From Affinundibacterium amnicola (lineage in GTDB: Bacteria > Pseudomonadota > Gammaproteobacteria > Burkholderiales > Burkholderiaceae_D): 64,000 nt of DNA. The DNA lies in contig NZ_JACOFU010000001.1 of the NCBI RefSeq assembly GCF_014284275.1, forward strand, positions 806,001-870,000, given 5' to 3'. The notes below the pieces were generated by a model, which was not told the DNA's origin, ran no database searches, and saw only the letters and a program-made list of their open reading frames with translations. The translations under genes and the position numbers were made by a program. The first letter of the stretch is position 1; each line of letters starts with the position of its first letter. Below are positions 35,176-45,590 of this stretch, piece by piece.

Positions 35176-37530
35176 TTAGAAACCCGTTCCCATCGTGAAC
35201 TGGAAGCCCTGACGTCGATCATCAGGTTTAGCATTTAAAGCTTTACCAAAACTCAATTTCAAAGGCCCCATCGGAGAAATCCAGCTAATACCCATACCGA
35301 TAGAAGTCTTCATATCCTGAGCGCGAATTTTCTGACCTTCATCGAAGACATTACCAACGTCAAAGAATGTAAACCAACGCAAAGATTTATCTGCACCCGG
35401 GAAAGGAATCTGTAATTCTACATTACCGACGACACGCGTGGCACCACCTAAAGTATCGCCGCGAGGATCTTTCGTCCCCAAAGAACCAGGTTCATAGCCA
35501 CGGACAGATCCGATACCACCTGCGTAGAAGTTCTTAAACACGGGGTAAGGCTTGCCTGCTAAACCATGACCGTAATTAATCTCGCCATTCATCGCCAAAA
35601 TTACCGAACGATAAACTGGTTTGTAATATTCGTGCTTATAGATCGCGCGATAGTATTTGAACTCACCATAAGCAGAAAGCTCAAGATTAATCCTTTGATA
35701 ACGACCAATTGACGGCGTCAGTACATTATCACGGCTATCACGTTGCCATGCCACGGATAAGGGAATGGAATCATTCGTCGCACTACCGACACCATACAAT
35801 GGGTTAGCAGGATCTTTAACGATATCATTGCCACCGAAATCAGCAACATATTTCAAGTAGCGATAAGGACTATCTGTATAAGTATCAATTTTTGAACGCT
35901 CTAAACCAACGCCAAAAAATACCGTATCAAGTTCAGAGAAAGGAATACCGTAACGCAGATTACCACCTGAAGATTGAATACGGTAATAACCATAAGCACC
36001 AATTGGCGGCAAAGAAGTACGAATGAAGGCATCAATACTGCGGCTAATGCCGTCATCGGTTACATAAGGATCAACGTGGGTCAAAGCAATAGTGCGATTA
36101 TATTTACTGGTATTGATATCTAAACCAATCGTATCGCCACTACCAAATGCATTAACCTGCTGAATCGAGCCGGTAATTGTGACTTTTTCAGCACTGGAGT
36201 AACCAGCACCAATCATAATATTGCCAGTCGGTTTTTCTGTCACACTCAAATTCACATCAACTTGATCAATACTGGTTGGCACTTCAGGCGTATCGACGGT
36301 AACTTCCTTAAAGAAGCCTAAGTATTCGACGCGATCACGAGATACTTTGATCTTTTCACCGTCATACCAAGATCCTTCAAATTGTCGGAATTCGCGACGA
36401 ATGACTTCATCACGCGTACGTGTATTGCCAGCAAGATTAATGCGACGTACATAGACACGTTTTCCCGGATCAACAAAGATTGTAAATGCAACTTCTTTCT
36501 TCTCTTTATCAACCAATGGGTTTGCAACCACGTTAGCAAATGCGTAACCAAAATTACCCATGCGATCAGAAATGCGCTTAGTACTTGCTGTCAACAAACC
36601 TGCATTGTAGGTTTCATTTTTTCTCAAAAGCATGAGAGAAGCTAGTTCATCTTCACGTCCAAAGGTTTCACCTTCAATCTTGACATCAGTGACCTTATAC
36701 TTGTCACCTTCATCAATATTCACCGTGATATAAACTTGTTTCTTGTCTGGTGTAATCGAAATTTGTGTCGAAGTGACTTGCATTTCTAAATAACCACGAT
36801 TCTGATAAAACGAACGTATTGTCTCGACGTCGCCAGACAACTTCTGTTTAGAGTATTGATCTGCTTTCGAATACCAACTAAACCAAGTTGGTGTACTTAA
36901 GGTGAGCATTTCTTTCAATTCACCATCAGAAAATGCTTTATTACCGATGATATTGATTTGCGCGATCTTGGCGACATCACCTTCATCCACCGCAAACGTC
37001 ACATTCACACGATTACGTTCGATTGGCGTAATCGTAGTCGTAATCTGTGCGCCATATAGGCCACGTGACAAATATTGTTTCTTTAATTCTTGCTCAGCAC
37101 GATCAACTGTCGCTTTATCAAAAATACGGGTTTCACCAACGCCGATATCTTTTAGCGCTTTGACCAGTTGATCTTTTTCGAATTCTTTTGTACCTGTGAA
37201 ATCAACAGTTGAAATGGTTGGACGCTCATCCAACAAAACCACCAATACACCATCTTCCACTTCGATTTGTACATCTTTAAAAAAGCCTGTTGCAAACAAG
37301 GCTTTAATCGCCGCAATACTTTTCGCATCATTAAAAACTTCACCAACGCGAACGGGCAAATAACTAAAGACTGTTCCAGCTTCAGTTCTTTGCAAACCTT
37401 CGACACGAATTTCTTTGACTGTAAATGGTTCAATTGCTAGGGCATGACCGGAACACAAAGCTAAGGCTGCTGTGGCGAGGAGGTGACGAGGAAATGCTGG
37501 CAAAGTTAAATTCTCTAATGGTAATTTCAT
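35176..37530 (-). CDS. bamA: Outer membrane assembly factor BamA
   Basis: A protein of 784 residues. A signal peptide (to about residue 32) is followed by five POTRA domains (about 33-430) and a 16-strand barrel ending in a C-terminal Phe (...FQFTMGTGF), the outer-membrane signal. The barrel has the conserved VRGYEPGSLG motif in the lid loop. It inserts beta-barrel proteins into the outer membrane. Its neighbours rseP (upstream) and skp (downstream) fit the standard envelope-biogenesis order. Confidence 0.98.
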   Translation of the reverse strand: MKLPLENLTLPAFPRHLLATAALALCSGHALAIEPFTVKEIRVEGLQRTEAGTVFSYLPVRVGEVFNDAKSIAAIKALFATGFFKDVQIEVEDGVLVVLLDERPTISTVDFTGTKEFEKDQLVKALKDIGVGETRIFDKATVDRAEQELKKQYLSRGLYGAQITTTITPIERNRVNVTFAVDEGDVAKIAQINIIGNKAFSDGELKEMLTLSTPTWFSWYSKADQYSKQKLSGDVETIRSFYQNRGYLEMQVTSTQISITPDKKQVYITVNIDEGDKYKVTDVKIEGETFGREDELASLMLLRKNETYNAGLLTASTKRISDRMGNFGYAFANVVANPLVDKEKKEVAFTIFVDPGKRVYVRRINLAGNTRTRDEVIRREFRQFEGSWYDGEKIKVSRDRVEYLGFFKEVTVDTPEVPTSIDQVDVNLSVTEKPTGNIMIGAGYSSAEKVTITGSIQQVNAFGSGDTIGLDINTSKYNRTIALTHVDPYVTDDGISRSIDAFIRTSLPPIGAYGYYRIQSSGGNLRYGIPFSELDTVFFGVGLERSKIDTYTDSPYRYLKYVADFGGNDIVKDPANPLYGVGSATNDSIPLSVAWQRDSRDNVLTPSIGRYQRINLELSAYGEFKYYRAIYKHEYYKPVYRSVILAMNGEINYGHGLAGKPYPVFKNFYAGGIGSVRGYEPGSLGTKDPRGDTLGGATRVVGNVELQIPFPGADKSLRWFTFFDVGNVFDEGQKIRAQDMKTSIGMGISWISPMGPLKLSFGKALNAKPDDRRQGFQFTMGTGF

Positions 37531-37600
37531 TGGGGTTTTTTCAGTCTCAAATTTCTACTTGATTGCAGCTTTTACAATACAGCAATGAATAAGCTGCGTA

Positions 37601-38974
37601 TTATGACATCTGTCGGACAATATCATTAAAAAAAGCGACAAGCATTAAACACAACAGCACAGTTAGCCCTCCTCGCTGTGCCATCTCTACATATTTCTCA
37701 GGGATTGCTTTCCCCGTTAAAACTTCCAGCGAATAATACAACAAATGACCGCCATCTAACACAGGTATAGGTAGCAAATTCATGACGCCCAGACTAATAC
37801 TGATCAATGCAATAAATTGTAGATAGCTAATCCATCCAACTCTTGCAGTCTGTCCCGCATAATCAGCGATCGTAATTGGACCTGTGATATTGCGCCACGA
37901 CACTTCGCCGGTCAGCATTTTACCTATCATTTTCAACGTCAGAACACTAGTATCCCAAGTGCGTACTGCTCCGCGATAGACCGCCTCTGAAGCAGAATAC
38001 GATAACACTGTCATTTCCAACTGACCACGCGGAGCGACTTGAATCCGACCAATCAATTTACCATTTTCTTCCACAGCTTCAGGCGTTACTACCACCTCAA
38101 ATTCTTGCCCAGAGCCAAGCACTAACATCGTCAACGGTTTATTCGGAGATGCGTTGACGATGTCCCGAAATGCCTGGCTATCTAAAACCGCTTGATCATT
38201 GATTTGAATGACTTGGTCACCAGGTTTCAAGCCGGCTTTACTGGCAGGTCCACCAACAACGACGTCATTGAGTATCGCTGGAGGGCGGAAAAATTCCATG
38301 CCTAATTTCTGTAAAAAATCCGACTCAAAATCAGCAGAATCTAACTGCGATAAAGGTAGTTTAAATTCCAATTGGTCAAGACTAGAACTTCGGTCGAGAT
38401 TCTTGCGCGTCACTTGTATACGTACTTCTTGTTTATCCAAGCCCAATTGCAATAATTTCCATCGCATATCTGACCACGATTGAATCTGTTCACCATTAAT
38501 ACTTTGCACCAAATCGCCCTGCCGTAATCCAGCGACATAAGCAATGGATGATTCAGAAGCGATACGCAATTTTGCGACAGGATCTGGTGTGCCATGTAAA
38601 AATAAGGCGGCAAATAAGACGATGGCTAAAATGAAATTAAAAACTGGCCCCGCAGCGACAATCGCAATACGCTGCCACACCGATTTACGTGAGAAATCAC
38701 CGGCTAGGTCTTGTGGAGTCGCTTGAGAACCATCAACTTCGCGCGAATCATAAAATTTAACATAACCACCTAATGGAATAGCTGACAAAGTCCATTCAGT
38801 TTCACTATTACCAAACTTTTTTATCCACAGCGGCTTACCCATTCCAACAGAGAATCGCAAAACTTTGACCCCGCATAGCCGAGCGACCCAAAAATGCCCA
38901 AGTTCATGAAAGATAATGAGGATGCCAAGCGCGAAAACAAATGCCAGCACTGTCTGAAGAAATTGAAAAGTCAT
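37601..38974 (-). CDS. rseP: Site-2 protease RseP
   Basis: An inner-membrane zinc protease of 457 residues. Helix 1 carries HELGH (about residues 24-28) and a late helix carries the third ligand in PIPVLDGGHLLYY. Two PDZ domains lie between (about 125-300, with AGLRQGDLVQSINGE and AGLKPGDQVIQINDQ). In the sigma-E response it cleaves anti-sigma factors after a first cut, and it also clears signal peptides. It begins one base after dxr. Confidence 0.96.
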   Translation of the reverse strand: MTFQFLQTVLAFVFALGILIIFHELGHFWVARLCGVKVLRFSVGMGKPLWIKKFGNSETEWTLSAIPLGGYVKFYDSREVDGSQATPQDLAGDFSRKSVWQRIAIVAAGPVFNFILAIVLFAALFLHGTPDPVAKLRIASESSIAYVAGLRQGDLVQSINGEQIQSWSDMRWKLLQLGLDKQEVRIQVTRKNLDRSSSLDQLEFKLPLSQLDSADFESDFLQKLGMEFFRPPAILNDVVVGGPASKAGLKPGDQVIQINDQAVLDSQAFRDIVNASPNKPLTMLVLGSGQEFEVVVTPEAVEENGKLIGRIQVAPRGQLEMTVLSYSASEAVYRGAVRTWDTSVLTLKMIGKMLTGEVSWRNITGPITIADYAGQTARVGWISYLQFIALISISLGVMNLLPIPVLDGGHLLYYSLEVLTGKAIPEKYVEMAQRGGLTVLLCLMLVAFFNDIVRQMS

Positions 38975-38975
38975 C

Positions 38976-40163
38976 TCATGCCCTTAATTTTGCAACGTAA
39001 CTACTTGCAAAAACACGTGCCTGACGATCAATTTCGAGAATTGACTCTAAATCTGACAAACTCTGCATTGGAACACGCGATAAAGCTTCTGCAACCACCG
39101 TTTCAATTTGCATAAAACCAAGTCTGTCTGCTAAAAACGCATCAACGGCGATTTCATTTGCTGCATTTAGAACGGTAGGCGCCGATGCACCTGCTCTTAA
39201 TGCCTCATAGGCCAAACGCAGACACGGAAACCGCTCAAAGTCAGGCTTAAAGAAATTCAACTGCGAAAATTGACTTAAATCTAATGGCTCGACCCCAGAC
39301 GAAATTCGTTCTGGATAGGCAAGGCCATAAGCGATGGGTGTACGCATATCGGGATTACCTAACTGCGCGAGCAAGGAACCATCGACATAAGAAACCATAG
39401 AATGAATCAAACTTTGCGGATGAATCAAGACTTCTATCTTATCGATCGCAGCGCCAAACAACCAATGTGCCTCGATGACCTCCAGCCCCTTATTCATCAT
39501 GGTGGCAGAGTCAACCGAGATTTTTCGCCCCATCACCCAATTAGGATGCGCTATTGCTTCCGCTGCAGTCACTTGTGACAAGGTAGAAATTTCACGATGA
39601 AGAAACGGACCACCGGAAGCGGTCAAGATGATTTTGGAAATGCCACTAGCATTTAAATCGCGTTGGTATCCATAAGGCAGACATTGAAAAATGGCATTAT
39701 GTTCGCTATCAATTGGCAATAAGGTCGCGCCACTTTTAGCAACGGCATCAATAAACAATTGCCCAGACATGACCAAGGCTTCTTTATTCGCCAACAAAAT
39801 TCTTTTGCCTGCTTGTGCTGCGGCGAGCGAAGCAGGCAAACCTGCGGCACCAACAATTGCCGCCATCACCACATCACAGTCAGTAGCGCTAGCGACTTCA
39901 CACAAAGCTTCGGCACCGCACAAGACCTGTGTTTTCGATGAAAACTGCGCTAGTAACTCACGTAAATCTCGCGCCAATTGTTCATTCGCAACGACCGCAA
40001 ACTGAGGCTGAAATTGCTGACATTGAGTAGCCAGCTTATTAATTTGTGTGTGTGCAGTTAATGCAAAAACCTGATAAAGATCAGGATGTCGGGCAATCAC
40101 ATCTAATGTGGAAATCCCGATGGACCCGGTCGATCCCAAAATACAGATACTTTGTTTTTGCAT
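38976..40163 (-). CDS. dxr: 1-deoxy-D-xylulose-5-phosphate reductoisomerase
   Basis: A protein of 395 residues for the first committed step of the MEP isoprenoid pathway, using NADPH and a divalent metal. [13 protein letters not shown] binds NADPH; metal and substrate residues are in [14 protein letters not shown] and [21 protein letters not shown]. Its product feeds uppS, encoded two genes upstream. Confidence 0.98.
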   Translation of the reverse strand: MQKQSICILGSTGSIGISTLDVIARHPDLYQVFALTAHTQINKLATQCQQFQPQFAVVANEQLARDLRELLAQFSSKTQVLCGAEALCEVASATDCDVVMAAIVGAAGLPASLAAAQAGKRILLANKEALVMSGQLFIDAVAKSGATLLPIDSEHNAIFQCLPYGYQRDLNASGISKIILTASGGPFLHREISTLSQVTAAEAIAHPNWVMGRKISVDSATMMNKGLEVIEAHWLFGAAIDKIEVLIHPQSLIHSMVSYVDGSLLAQLGNPDMRTPIAYGLAYPERISSGVEPLDLSQFSQLNFFKPDFERFPCLRLAYEALRAGASAPTVLNAANEIAVDAFLADRLGFMQIETVVAEALSRVPMQSLSDLESILEIDRQARVFASSYVAKLRA

Positions 40164-40201
40164 ACAATTCGACGAGGCTGATTAATTAATTCTGTGTTTG
40201 A

Positions 40202-41026
40202 TCACAAATTCCACAGCGCCACAAACATCGCAGCGAGAGGCAATACCGGAATAAGTGCATCAATTCTATCCAATACGCCGCCATGTCCAGGTAACAAACT
40301 ACTGCTATCCTTCATACCGATACGACGCTTCAATAAGGATTCAAACAAATCACCGATGACGCTGGCAATGGCGATGAATATCATCAAAATAGCTAATGCG
40401 ACTGGCCCTTGATCCGTGTAGATTCGAGCTGGCAAGGTTTCTGATAGCGAAGGAACGGCAACGCAAAGAAGTGCGAACAAGAGTACCAATACACCACCGC
40501 CAATGGCTCCTTCCCATGATTTACCTGGAGAAATCGTTGGCGCAAGTTTGCGTTTACCAATCGCCTTACCAACAAAATACGCACCGATATCAGCAATCCA
40601 AACCAAGGCCAAAACCGACAGCAACAGCTTCGCTGATTTGCCGAACAGGTAACTCATTGCAACGAAACATCCAAAAATAGCGATCGCATAAACGCCACTA
40701 ATCAAGCCACTGGCGAAGCTATTGATATCTGGTAGGCCGAACTTCAAGCTCGGAATCAAGCCAAAAACCCAGAATAAAACGCAGACAGTAAAAAGCGTTT
40801 GCAATGAAAAATTAGTATTTTGCAGAGTCAGATAGGCAAATGCAAAAGCCCAGACCGCAGAGATAAGAATGGCACCTGGTTTATTAAACAAGCGCTGACT
40901 CTCCCACATCGCAGCAGCAAGAAAAATCGCCGCTGCTGCTGTAAATGCAAGGCTAGATCCAGAAAATACGATGGGCACCAAGATAGCTAGCAACACAATG
41001 GCTGTGATAATTCTTGTTTTTAGCAT
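40202..41026 (-). CDS. cdsA: Phosphatidate cytidylyltransferase
   Basis: A multi-spanning membrane protein of 274 residues with about eight helices. The family signature near the C-terminus is FESLLKRRIGMKDSSSLLPGHGGVLDRIDAL. It makes CDP-diacylglycerol for phospholipids. It sits between uppS and dxr, the common order. Confidence 0.97.
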   Translation of the reverse strand: MLKTRIITAIVLLAILVPIVFSGSSLAFTAAAAIFLAAAMWESQRLFNKPGAILISAVWAFAFAYLTLQNTNFSLQTLFTVCVLFWVFGLIPSLKFGLPDINSFASGLISGVYAIAIFGCFVAMSYLFGKSAKLLLSVLALVWIADIGAYFVGKAIGKRKLAPTISPGKSWEGAIGGGVLVLLFALLCVAVPSLSETLPARIYTDQGPVALAILMIFIAIASVIGDLFESLLKRRIGMKDSSSLLPGHGGVLDRIDALIPVLPLAAMFVALWNL

Positions 41027-41069
41027 AGGAGCAATCCGTGATGATTAAAAAAGTTAAATACCAAAGCCT

Positions 41070-41825
41070 TCAAGCTTGTGTACCTTCTACTAGTTGCGCA
41101 CTAGTGCGGCCGAAGCGTCGTTCACGCGATTGGTAAGAGGCAATTGCCTCGTCTAAAGACTTGCCATTAAAATCAGGCCAAAAGGTATCAGTAAAAAACA
41201 GTTCCGTATAGGCGAGCTGCCACAACAGAAAATTAGAGATCCGCGTTTCGCCACCTGTACGAATAAACAAGTCAGGCTCTGGCGCGTAAGCCATAGCCAA
41301 TTGTGACTCCAGCATTTCTTCGGTAACGTCAGTTGGAGATTGGCCGCTTGACGTCAATTTATTAACCGCCTGAACAATATCCCAGCGGCCACCGTAGTTT
41401 GCACAAATCGTTACAGTTAAACGCGTATTCGCAGCAGTCAATTCTTGTGCCTGCTGAATTGCTTGTTGTAATGGAAGATCGAAACGTGAAAGATCGCCGA
41501 CAATTTTCAAACGAATATTATTGTCATGCATCTTCTTAACTTCTTTTTCCAAAGCCGTTACAAACAGACGCATGAGCAAAGAAACTTCATCCGCAGGACG
41601 TCGCCAATTTTCAGAGCTGAATGCAAATAAAGTCAAAAACTGAATATCACGTTTGATACAGGCTTCAACGATGCCACGCACCGCATCAACGCCTTTAACA
41701 TGTCCGGCGACACGCGGCAAAAAACGCTTAGTAGCCCAACGCCCATTGCCATCCATAATAATGGCAATGTGTTTCGGCATCAGTCCCGCATCAGGGACTG
41801 TTTTCGTTGAGCTTGAATGATTCAT
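41070..41825 (-). CDS. uppS: Undecaprenyl diphosphate synthase
   Basis: A cis-prenyltransferase of 251 residues, providing the lipid carrier for peptidoglycan and O-antigen. [28 protein letters not shown], the [17 protein letters not shown] segment and [20 protein letters not shown] are the conserved regions. It follows frr by 43 bases. Confidence 0.98.
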   Translation of the reverse strand: MNHSSSTKTVPDAGLMPKHIAIIMDGNGRWATKRFLPRVAGHVKGVDAVRGIVEACIKRDIQFLTLFAFSSENWRRPADEVSLLMRLFVTALEKEVKKMHDNNIRLKIVGDLSRFDLPLQQAIQQAQELTAANTRLTVTICANYGGRWDIVQAVNKLTSSGQSPTDVTEEMLESQLAMAYAPEPDLFIRTGGETRISNFLLWQLAYTELFFTDTFWPDFNGKSLDEAIASYQSRERRFGRTSAQLVEGTQA

Positions 41826-41868
41826 GAAACTCCGGGATTGGATAAAAAAGAAGAAAAGACGCCGAAGC

Positions 41869-42429
41869 TTAAACGGTCAACACTTCTTTTTCTTTTTCAG
41901 CCAAAAGCTTATCCACTTCCGCGACAAACTTGTCTGTCAATTTTTGAATATCATCTTGCGCACGGCGCTCATCATCTTCAGAGATATCCTTATCTTTGAC
42001 CAATTTCTTCAATGACTCATTCGCGTCACGGCGGATGTTACGCACAGCGATTTTAGCGTCTTCACCTTCCGTCTTAACCAGCTTCACCATCTCTTTACGA
42101 CGCTCTTCGGTCAACGGTGGCGTTGGCACACGAATCAAATCGCCTTGTGAGGCTGGGTTTAAACCCAAATCAGATTCACGGATCGCTTTTTCGATCACAG
42201 TTAACATTTTCTTTTCCCAAGGCTGTACACCGATGGTACGAGAATCGATCAAAGTGATGTTGGCGACTTGCGAGATATTCGTCGGTGAACCGTAGTAATC
42301 CACCATCACGTGATCCAGAATGCCTGGATGAGCACGGCCGGTACGAACCTTGGATAAATCTGCCTTCAAGGTTTCAATAGATTTTTGCATGCGCTGATCG
42401 GCGCTACTTTTAACACTGGCAACTGTCAT
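41869..42429 (-). CDS. frr: Ribosome recycling factor
   Basis: A protein of 186 residues that with EF-G splits terminated ribosomes. The family pattern is clear: [44 protein letters not shown] and a long helical bundle ending KVEDK-type charged helices ([16 protein letters not shown]). It is 108 bases after pyrH, with a stem-loop in the gap. Confidence 0.98.
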   Translation of the reverse strand: MTVASVKSSADQRMQKSIETLKADLSKVRTGRAHPGILDHVMVDYYGSPTNISQVANITLIDSRTIGVQPWEKKMLTVIEKAIRESDLGLNPASQGDLIRVPTPPLTEERRKEMVKLVKTEGEDAKIAVRNIRRDANESLKKLVKDKDISEDDERRAQDDIQKLTDKFVAEVDKLLAEKEKEVLTV

Positions 42430-42452
42430 GATTTACTCCTGAACTAAATGAG

Positions 42453-42474
42453 AATGAGAGCTTACGCTCTCATT
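42453..42474. other. Stem-loop in the pyrH-frr gap
   Basis: AATGAGAGC (42453-42461) and GCTCTCATT (42466-42474) form a perfect nine-pair stem with a four-base loop. There is no T-tract on either strand, so it is more likely an mRNA processing or stabilising structure than a terminator. The frr ribosome site comes about 15 bases later. Confidence 0.5.
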
Positions 42475-42537
42475 GACCTCAAAACAAATTAAGTTTGGTG
42501 AATCAGCAAAGATCACCTTGCAATCCGAAACCGCGCA

Positions 42538-43254
42538 TTATACGTGGACTAAGGTACCTTCGTCTCCACCCAGAATCAGATTTTTCAAAGCACCCGGCTT
42601 AACGATAGAGAATACTTTAATCGGCAACTTCTGATCGCGACATAAAGCGAAAGCTGTCGCATCCATGACTTGCAAATGACGCGAAATCGCTTCATCGAAG
42701 GAAATAGTCGTGTAACGAGTCGCGGTTGGGTCTTTTTTCGGGTCTGCTGTATAGACGCCGTCAACTTTGGTGGCTTTCAAGACTAATTCAGCACCGATTT
42801 CCGAACCACGCAAGGCAGCCGCTGTATCCGTAGTAAAGAAGGGATTGCCTGTGCCAGCGGCAAAAATGACAACCTTCCCCTCTTCCAAATATTGCAAAGC
42901 TTTAGGACGTACATAAGGCTCAACCACTTGTTCAATCGCGATAGCAGACATGACGCGCGCAGTGATACCAACCTGACGCATCGCATCGCCCAAAGCAAGG
43001 GAATTCATCACCGTGGCCAACATCCCCATGTAATCAGCTGTCGCCCTATCCATGCCTTGCGCACCAGGCGCAACGCCACGGAAAATATTACCACCACCAA
43101 TCACGATGGCTAATTCAACGCCCATACGGGAAATTTCGGCGACATCAGCCACCATACGCTCAATGGTAGCGCGATTAATGCCATAGGCATCATCACCCAT
43201 TAAAGCCTCACCAGAGAGTTTTAAAAGCACACGCTTATAAGCTGGTTTAGTCAC
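42538..43254 (-). CDS. pyrH: UMP kinase
   Basis: A hexameric amino-acid-kinase fold enzyme of 238 residues that phosphorylates [15 protein letters not shown] opens the protein, with [16 protein letters not shown]-type segment [34 protein letters not shown] and [15 protein letters not shown]. It starts at GTG (43254), with AAAGGAG eight bases before. A good promoter lies directly upstream, so it heads a new transcript after the tsf terminator. Confidence 0.98.
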   Translation of the reverse strand: MTKPAYKRVLLKLSGEALMGDDAYGINRATIERMVADVAEISRMGVELAIVIGGGNIFRGVAPGAQGMDRATADYMGMLATVMNSLALGDAMRQVGITARVMSAIAIEQVVEPYVRPKALQYLEEGKVVIFAAGTGNPFFTTDTAAALRGSEIGAELVLKATKVDGVYTADPKKDPTATRYTTISFDEAISRHLQVMDATAFALCRDQKLPIKVFSIVKPGALKNLILGGDEGTLVHV

Positions 43255-43281
43255 GATCTGGGCTCCTTTAAAGTTGGGAAG

Positions 43282-43310
43282 ACATTATTGCAAAAATTCT
43301 GTGAGGTCAA
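43282..43310 (-). promoter_or_regulatory. Sigma-70-type promoter of pyrH
   Basis: Read on -, TTGACC (43310-43305), 17 bases, then TAATGT (43287-43282). The predicted start is near 43275, giving a leader of about 20 bases with a strong ribosome site. It feeds the long pyrH-to-lpxB run. Confidence 0.7.
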
Positions 43311-43412
43311 CTCTGATTCTAGAAACCAAAGAAAAGTCTCGGTGTAAAACACTTGCGATAATCGCTTGCACTGGCAAGATTTGTTATTTATGGCATTACA
43401 AACACGGCTCTT

Positions 43413-43440
43413 AAAAAAACGGGCCTTACGGCCCGTTTTC
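43413..43440 (-). terminator. Rho-independent terminator after tsf
   Basis: ACGGGCC (43419-43425) and GGCCCGT (43430-43436) with a four-base loop, and on - a run of T corresponding to the A-run 43413-43419. It lies 14 bases after tsf. Confidence 0.9.
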
Positions 43441-43453
43441 TTTTTAAGTCTGC

Positions 43454-44335
43454 TTACGCTTGTTTAGCAGCAGCAACTTGCGCCGCCACTTCTGCAGCGA
43501 AGTCATCTTGCTTCTTCTCAATGCCTTCACCAACGACGAACATCGTAAATGCTTTTACAGATGCGCCAGCAGCTTGCAACATTTGCTCAACTGTTTGCTT
43601 GTCGTTTTTGACGAATGGTTGATTCAACAAAGAAACTTCTTTCAAGAACTTCTGGATAGAACCTTCTACCATCTTCGTAACGATGTCAGCTGGCTTACCA
43701 GATTCTGCTGCTTTCAAAGAAGCAACTGAACGCTCTTTTTCGATCAATTCTGCAGGAACTTGTTCGATAGACAAAGATACTGGCTTCATCGCTGCGATGT
43801 GCATCGCTACGTCTTTACCGATTTGCTCATCAGCCGCGTCAAATTCAACAACTACGCCTATACGTGTACCGTGCAGGTATGAAGTTACTTTAGCTGCAGA
43901 TTCAAAACGTTGGAAACGGCGGATAGACATGTTTTCACCGATCTTGCCGATCAAACCAGCACGAACGCTTTCTACTGTACCATCTTCCAATGGCAATGCT
44001 GCCAATGCTGCCAAATCAGCTGGATTTGCTTCAGCGATCAATTTCGCTACTTTGTTTGAAAAAGCGATAAAGTCATCATTCTTAGTCACGAAGTCAGTTT
44101 CACAGTTAACTTCAACCAAAGAACCAACACCACCAGAGATGAAAGATGCAACAACACCTTCAGCTGTAATACGGGAAGCTGCTTTAGAAGCTTTGCTACC
44201 CAATTTAACGCGCAAAATCTCTTCTGCACGCTCCATGTTACCTTCTGCTTCCGTCAATGCTTTTTTGCATTCCATCATTGGCGCGTCTGTCTTTGCACGT
44301 AATTCGCCCACCATCGCTGCTGTAATTGCTGCCAT
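43454..44335 (-). CDS. tsf: Translation elongation factor Ts
   Basis: A protein of 293 residues, the nucleotide exchange factor for EF-Tu. The N-terminal domain [20 protein letters not shown], the [10 protein letters not shown] core motif and the [24 protein letters not shown] region are family signatures. It follows rpsB, as in nearly all bacteria, with a stem-loop between them. Confidence 0.98.
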   Translation of the reverse strand: MAAITAAMVGELRAKTDAPMMECKKALTEAEGNMERAEEILRVKLGSKASKAASRITAEGVVASFISGGVGSLVEVNCETDFVTKNDDFIAFSNKVAKLIAEANPADLAALAALPLEDGTVESVRAGLIGKIGENMSIRRFQRFESAAKVTSYLHGTRIGVVVEFDAADEQIGKDVAMHIAAMKPVSLSIEQVPAELIEKERSVASLKAAESGKPADIVTKMVEGSIQKFLKEVSLLNQPFVKNDKQTVEQMLQAAGASVKAFTMFVVGEGIEKKQDDFAAEVAAQVAAAKQA

Positions 44336-44392
44336 GTTTCTCTCCTAATTCATTGCATCACAAGATGCACATTTCAATATAAATTCGATTTA

Positions 44393-44427
44393 AAAAAAGG
44401 GGCAAACACGCGTTGGCCCCTTTTTTA
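44393..44427 (-). terminator. Stem-loop with T-tract between rpsB and tsf
   Basis: GGGGC and GCCCC with a 12-base loop, flanked by runs of A and T, so it can act in either direction. It lies between rpsB and tsf and is likely a partial terminator that lowers tsf relative to rpsB. Confidence 0.75.
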
Positions 44428-44474
44428 CTTTTCAAACACCGCGCTTAATATCAATAAAAAGTCGCGGTGTGAAA

Positions 44475-45218
44475 TTAAGCCTGTTCTACTTCAACAAACT
44501 CGTCGCTTGGTTTAATAGCTTCAAGCACTTCATTCACTGCATTTGCACGACCTTCCAAAATTGCATCTGCTACGCCACGAGCGTACAAAGCAATCGCTTT
44601 AGAAGAATCATCATTACCAGGAATGATGTAAGTAACGCCAGCTGGAGAATGGTTAGTATCAACTACGCCAATCACTGGGATACCCAATTTAGCAGCTTCA
44701 GTGATCGCGCCTTTGTGGTAACCAACGTCAACCACGAAAATTGCATCAGGAACGCCACCCATATCTTTAATACCGCCGATAGATTTTTGCAACTTGATCA
44801 TTTCACGTTGGAACATCAAGCCTTCTTTTTTCGACAATTTTTCTACAGAACCATCTTGCACAGATGCTTCCATATCTTTCAAACGCTTGATAGATGTTTT
44901 AACTGTTTTAAAGTTAGTCAACATACCACCCAACCAACGTTGATCAACGAAAGGCATACCAGCACGGTTTGCTTCTGCAGCGATCAATTCGCGCGCTTGG
45001 CGCTTAGTACCAACCATCAAAACCGTACCACGGTTAGAGGACAATTGGCGGATGAATTTCATTGCTTCTTGATACATCGCCAATGTTTTTTCCAAATTCA
45101 TGATATGGATTTTATTGCGATGACCGAAGATGTACGGTGCCATTTTTGGATTCCAAAAACGGGTTTGGTGACCGAAATGGACACCAGCTTCTAGCATTTC
45201 ACGCATTGTTACAGACAT
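44475..45218 (-). CDS. rpsB: 30S ribosomal protein S2
   Basis: A protein of 247 residues, late-binding small-subunit protein. It begins [25 protein letters not shown] and has [16 protein letters not shown] and [12 protein letters not shown]. The C-terminus is acidic. It heads the rpsB-tsf transcript, with a leader of about 150 bases in which S2 may autoregulate, as is known in other bacteria. Confidence 0.99.
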   Translation of the reverse strand: MSVTMREMLEAGVHFGHQTRFWNPKMAPYIFGHRNKIHIMNLEKTLAMYQEAMKFIRQLSSNRGTVLMVGTKRQARELIAAEANRAGMPFVDQRWLGGMLTNFKTVKTSIKRLKDMEASVQDGSVEKLSKKEGLMFQREMIKLQKSIGGIKDMGGVPDAIFVVDVGYHKGAITEAAKLGIPVIGVVDTNHSPAGVTYIIPGNDDSSKAIALYARGVADAILEGRANAVNEVLEAIKPSDEFVEVEQA

Positions 45219-45373
45219 AATAACTCCAGGGTTAGGTCTTGAATCGAGTCAGTGATTCCTCAACTTTTTATATCGAGTGAGAAACACCCTTTTCGACCAG
45301 ATTCGTTCTTTAAGAAACAAACTTATTTACGGCTACTTTTTATTAGCATGCAATTTGATCAAGCTAACCATCT

Positions 45374-45403
45374 ATTGTAACTCGAAATGCCGACATTAAT
45401 CAA
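45374..45403 (-). promoter_or_regulatory. Candidate promoter of rpsB
   Basis: On -, TTGATT (45403-45398), 18 bases, TACAAT (45379-45374). The start near 45367 would give a leader of about 148 bases. The 372-base gap 45219-45590 has this and the map promoter; I see no gene in it. Confidence 0.55.
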
Positions 45404-45531
45404 GTCTAGCAATAAACTCCAGCTTCACTCGGGCTCATAAACACGCCACGTATTCAAAAACACGAGAAATAAATTCGCAAAAAAATAAGGATTATTCTAG
45501 AGCCATCACAGCGCGCTTGTTACTCCTCGTC

Positions 45532-45537
45532 TATAAT
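45532..45537 (+). promoter_or_regulatory. Candidate -10 of map-glnD
   Basis: TATAAT, 53 bases before the map ATG. The -35 region is poor (CAGCGC or nearby), so activity may be moderate. Confidence 0.45.
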
Positions 45538-45590
45538 TCACTCTTAAATTCCACTAATTCCCCTATTCACCTTCTGATTGCAGAGAACGC

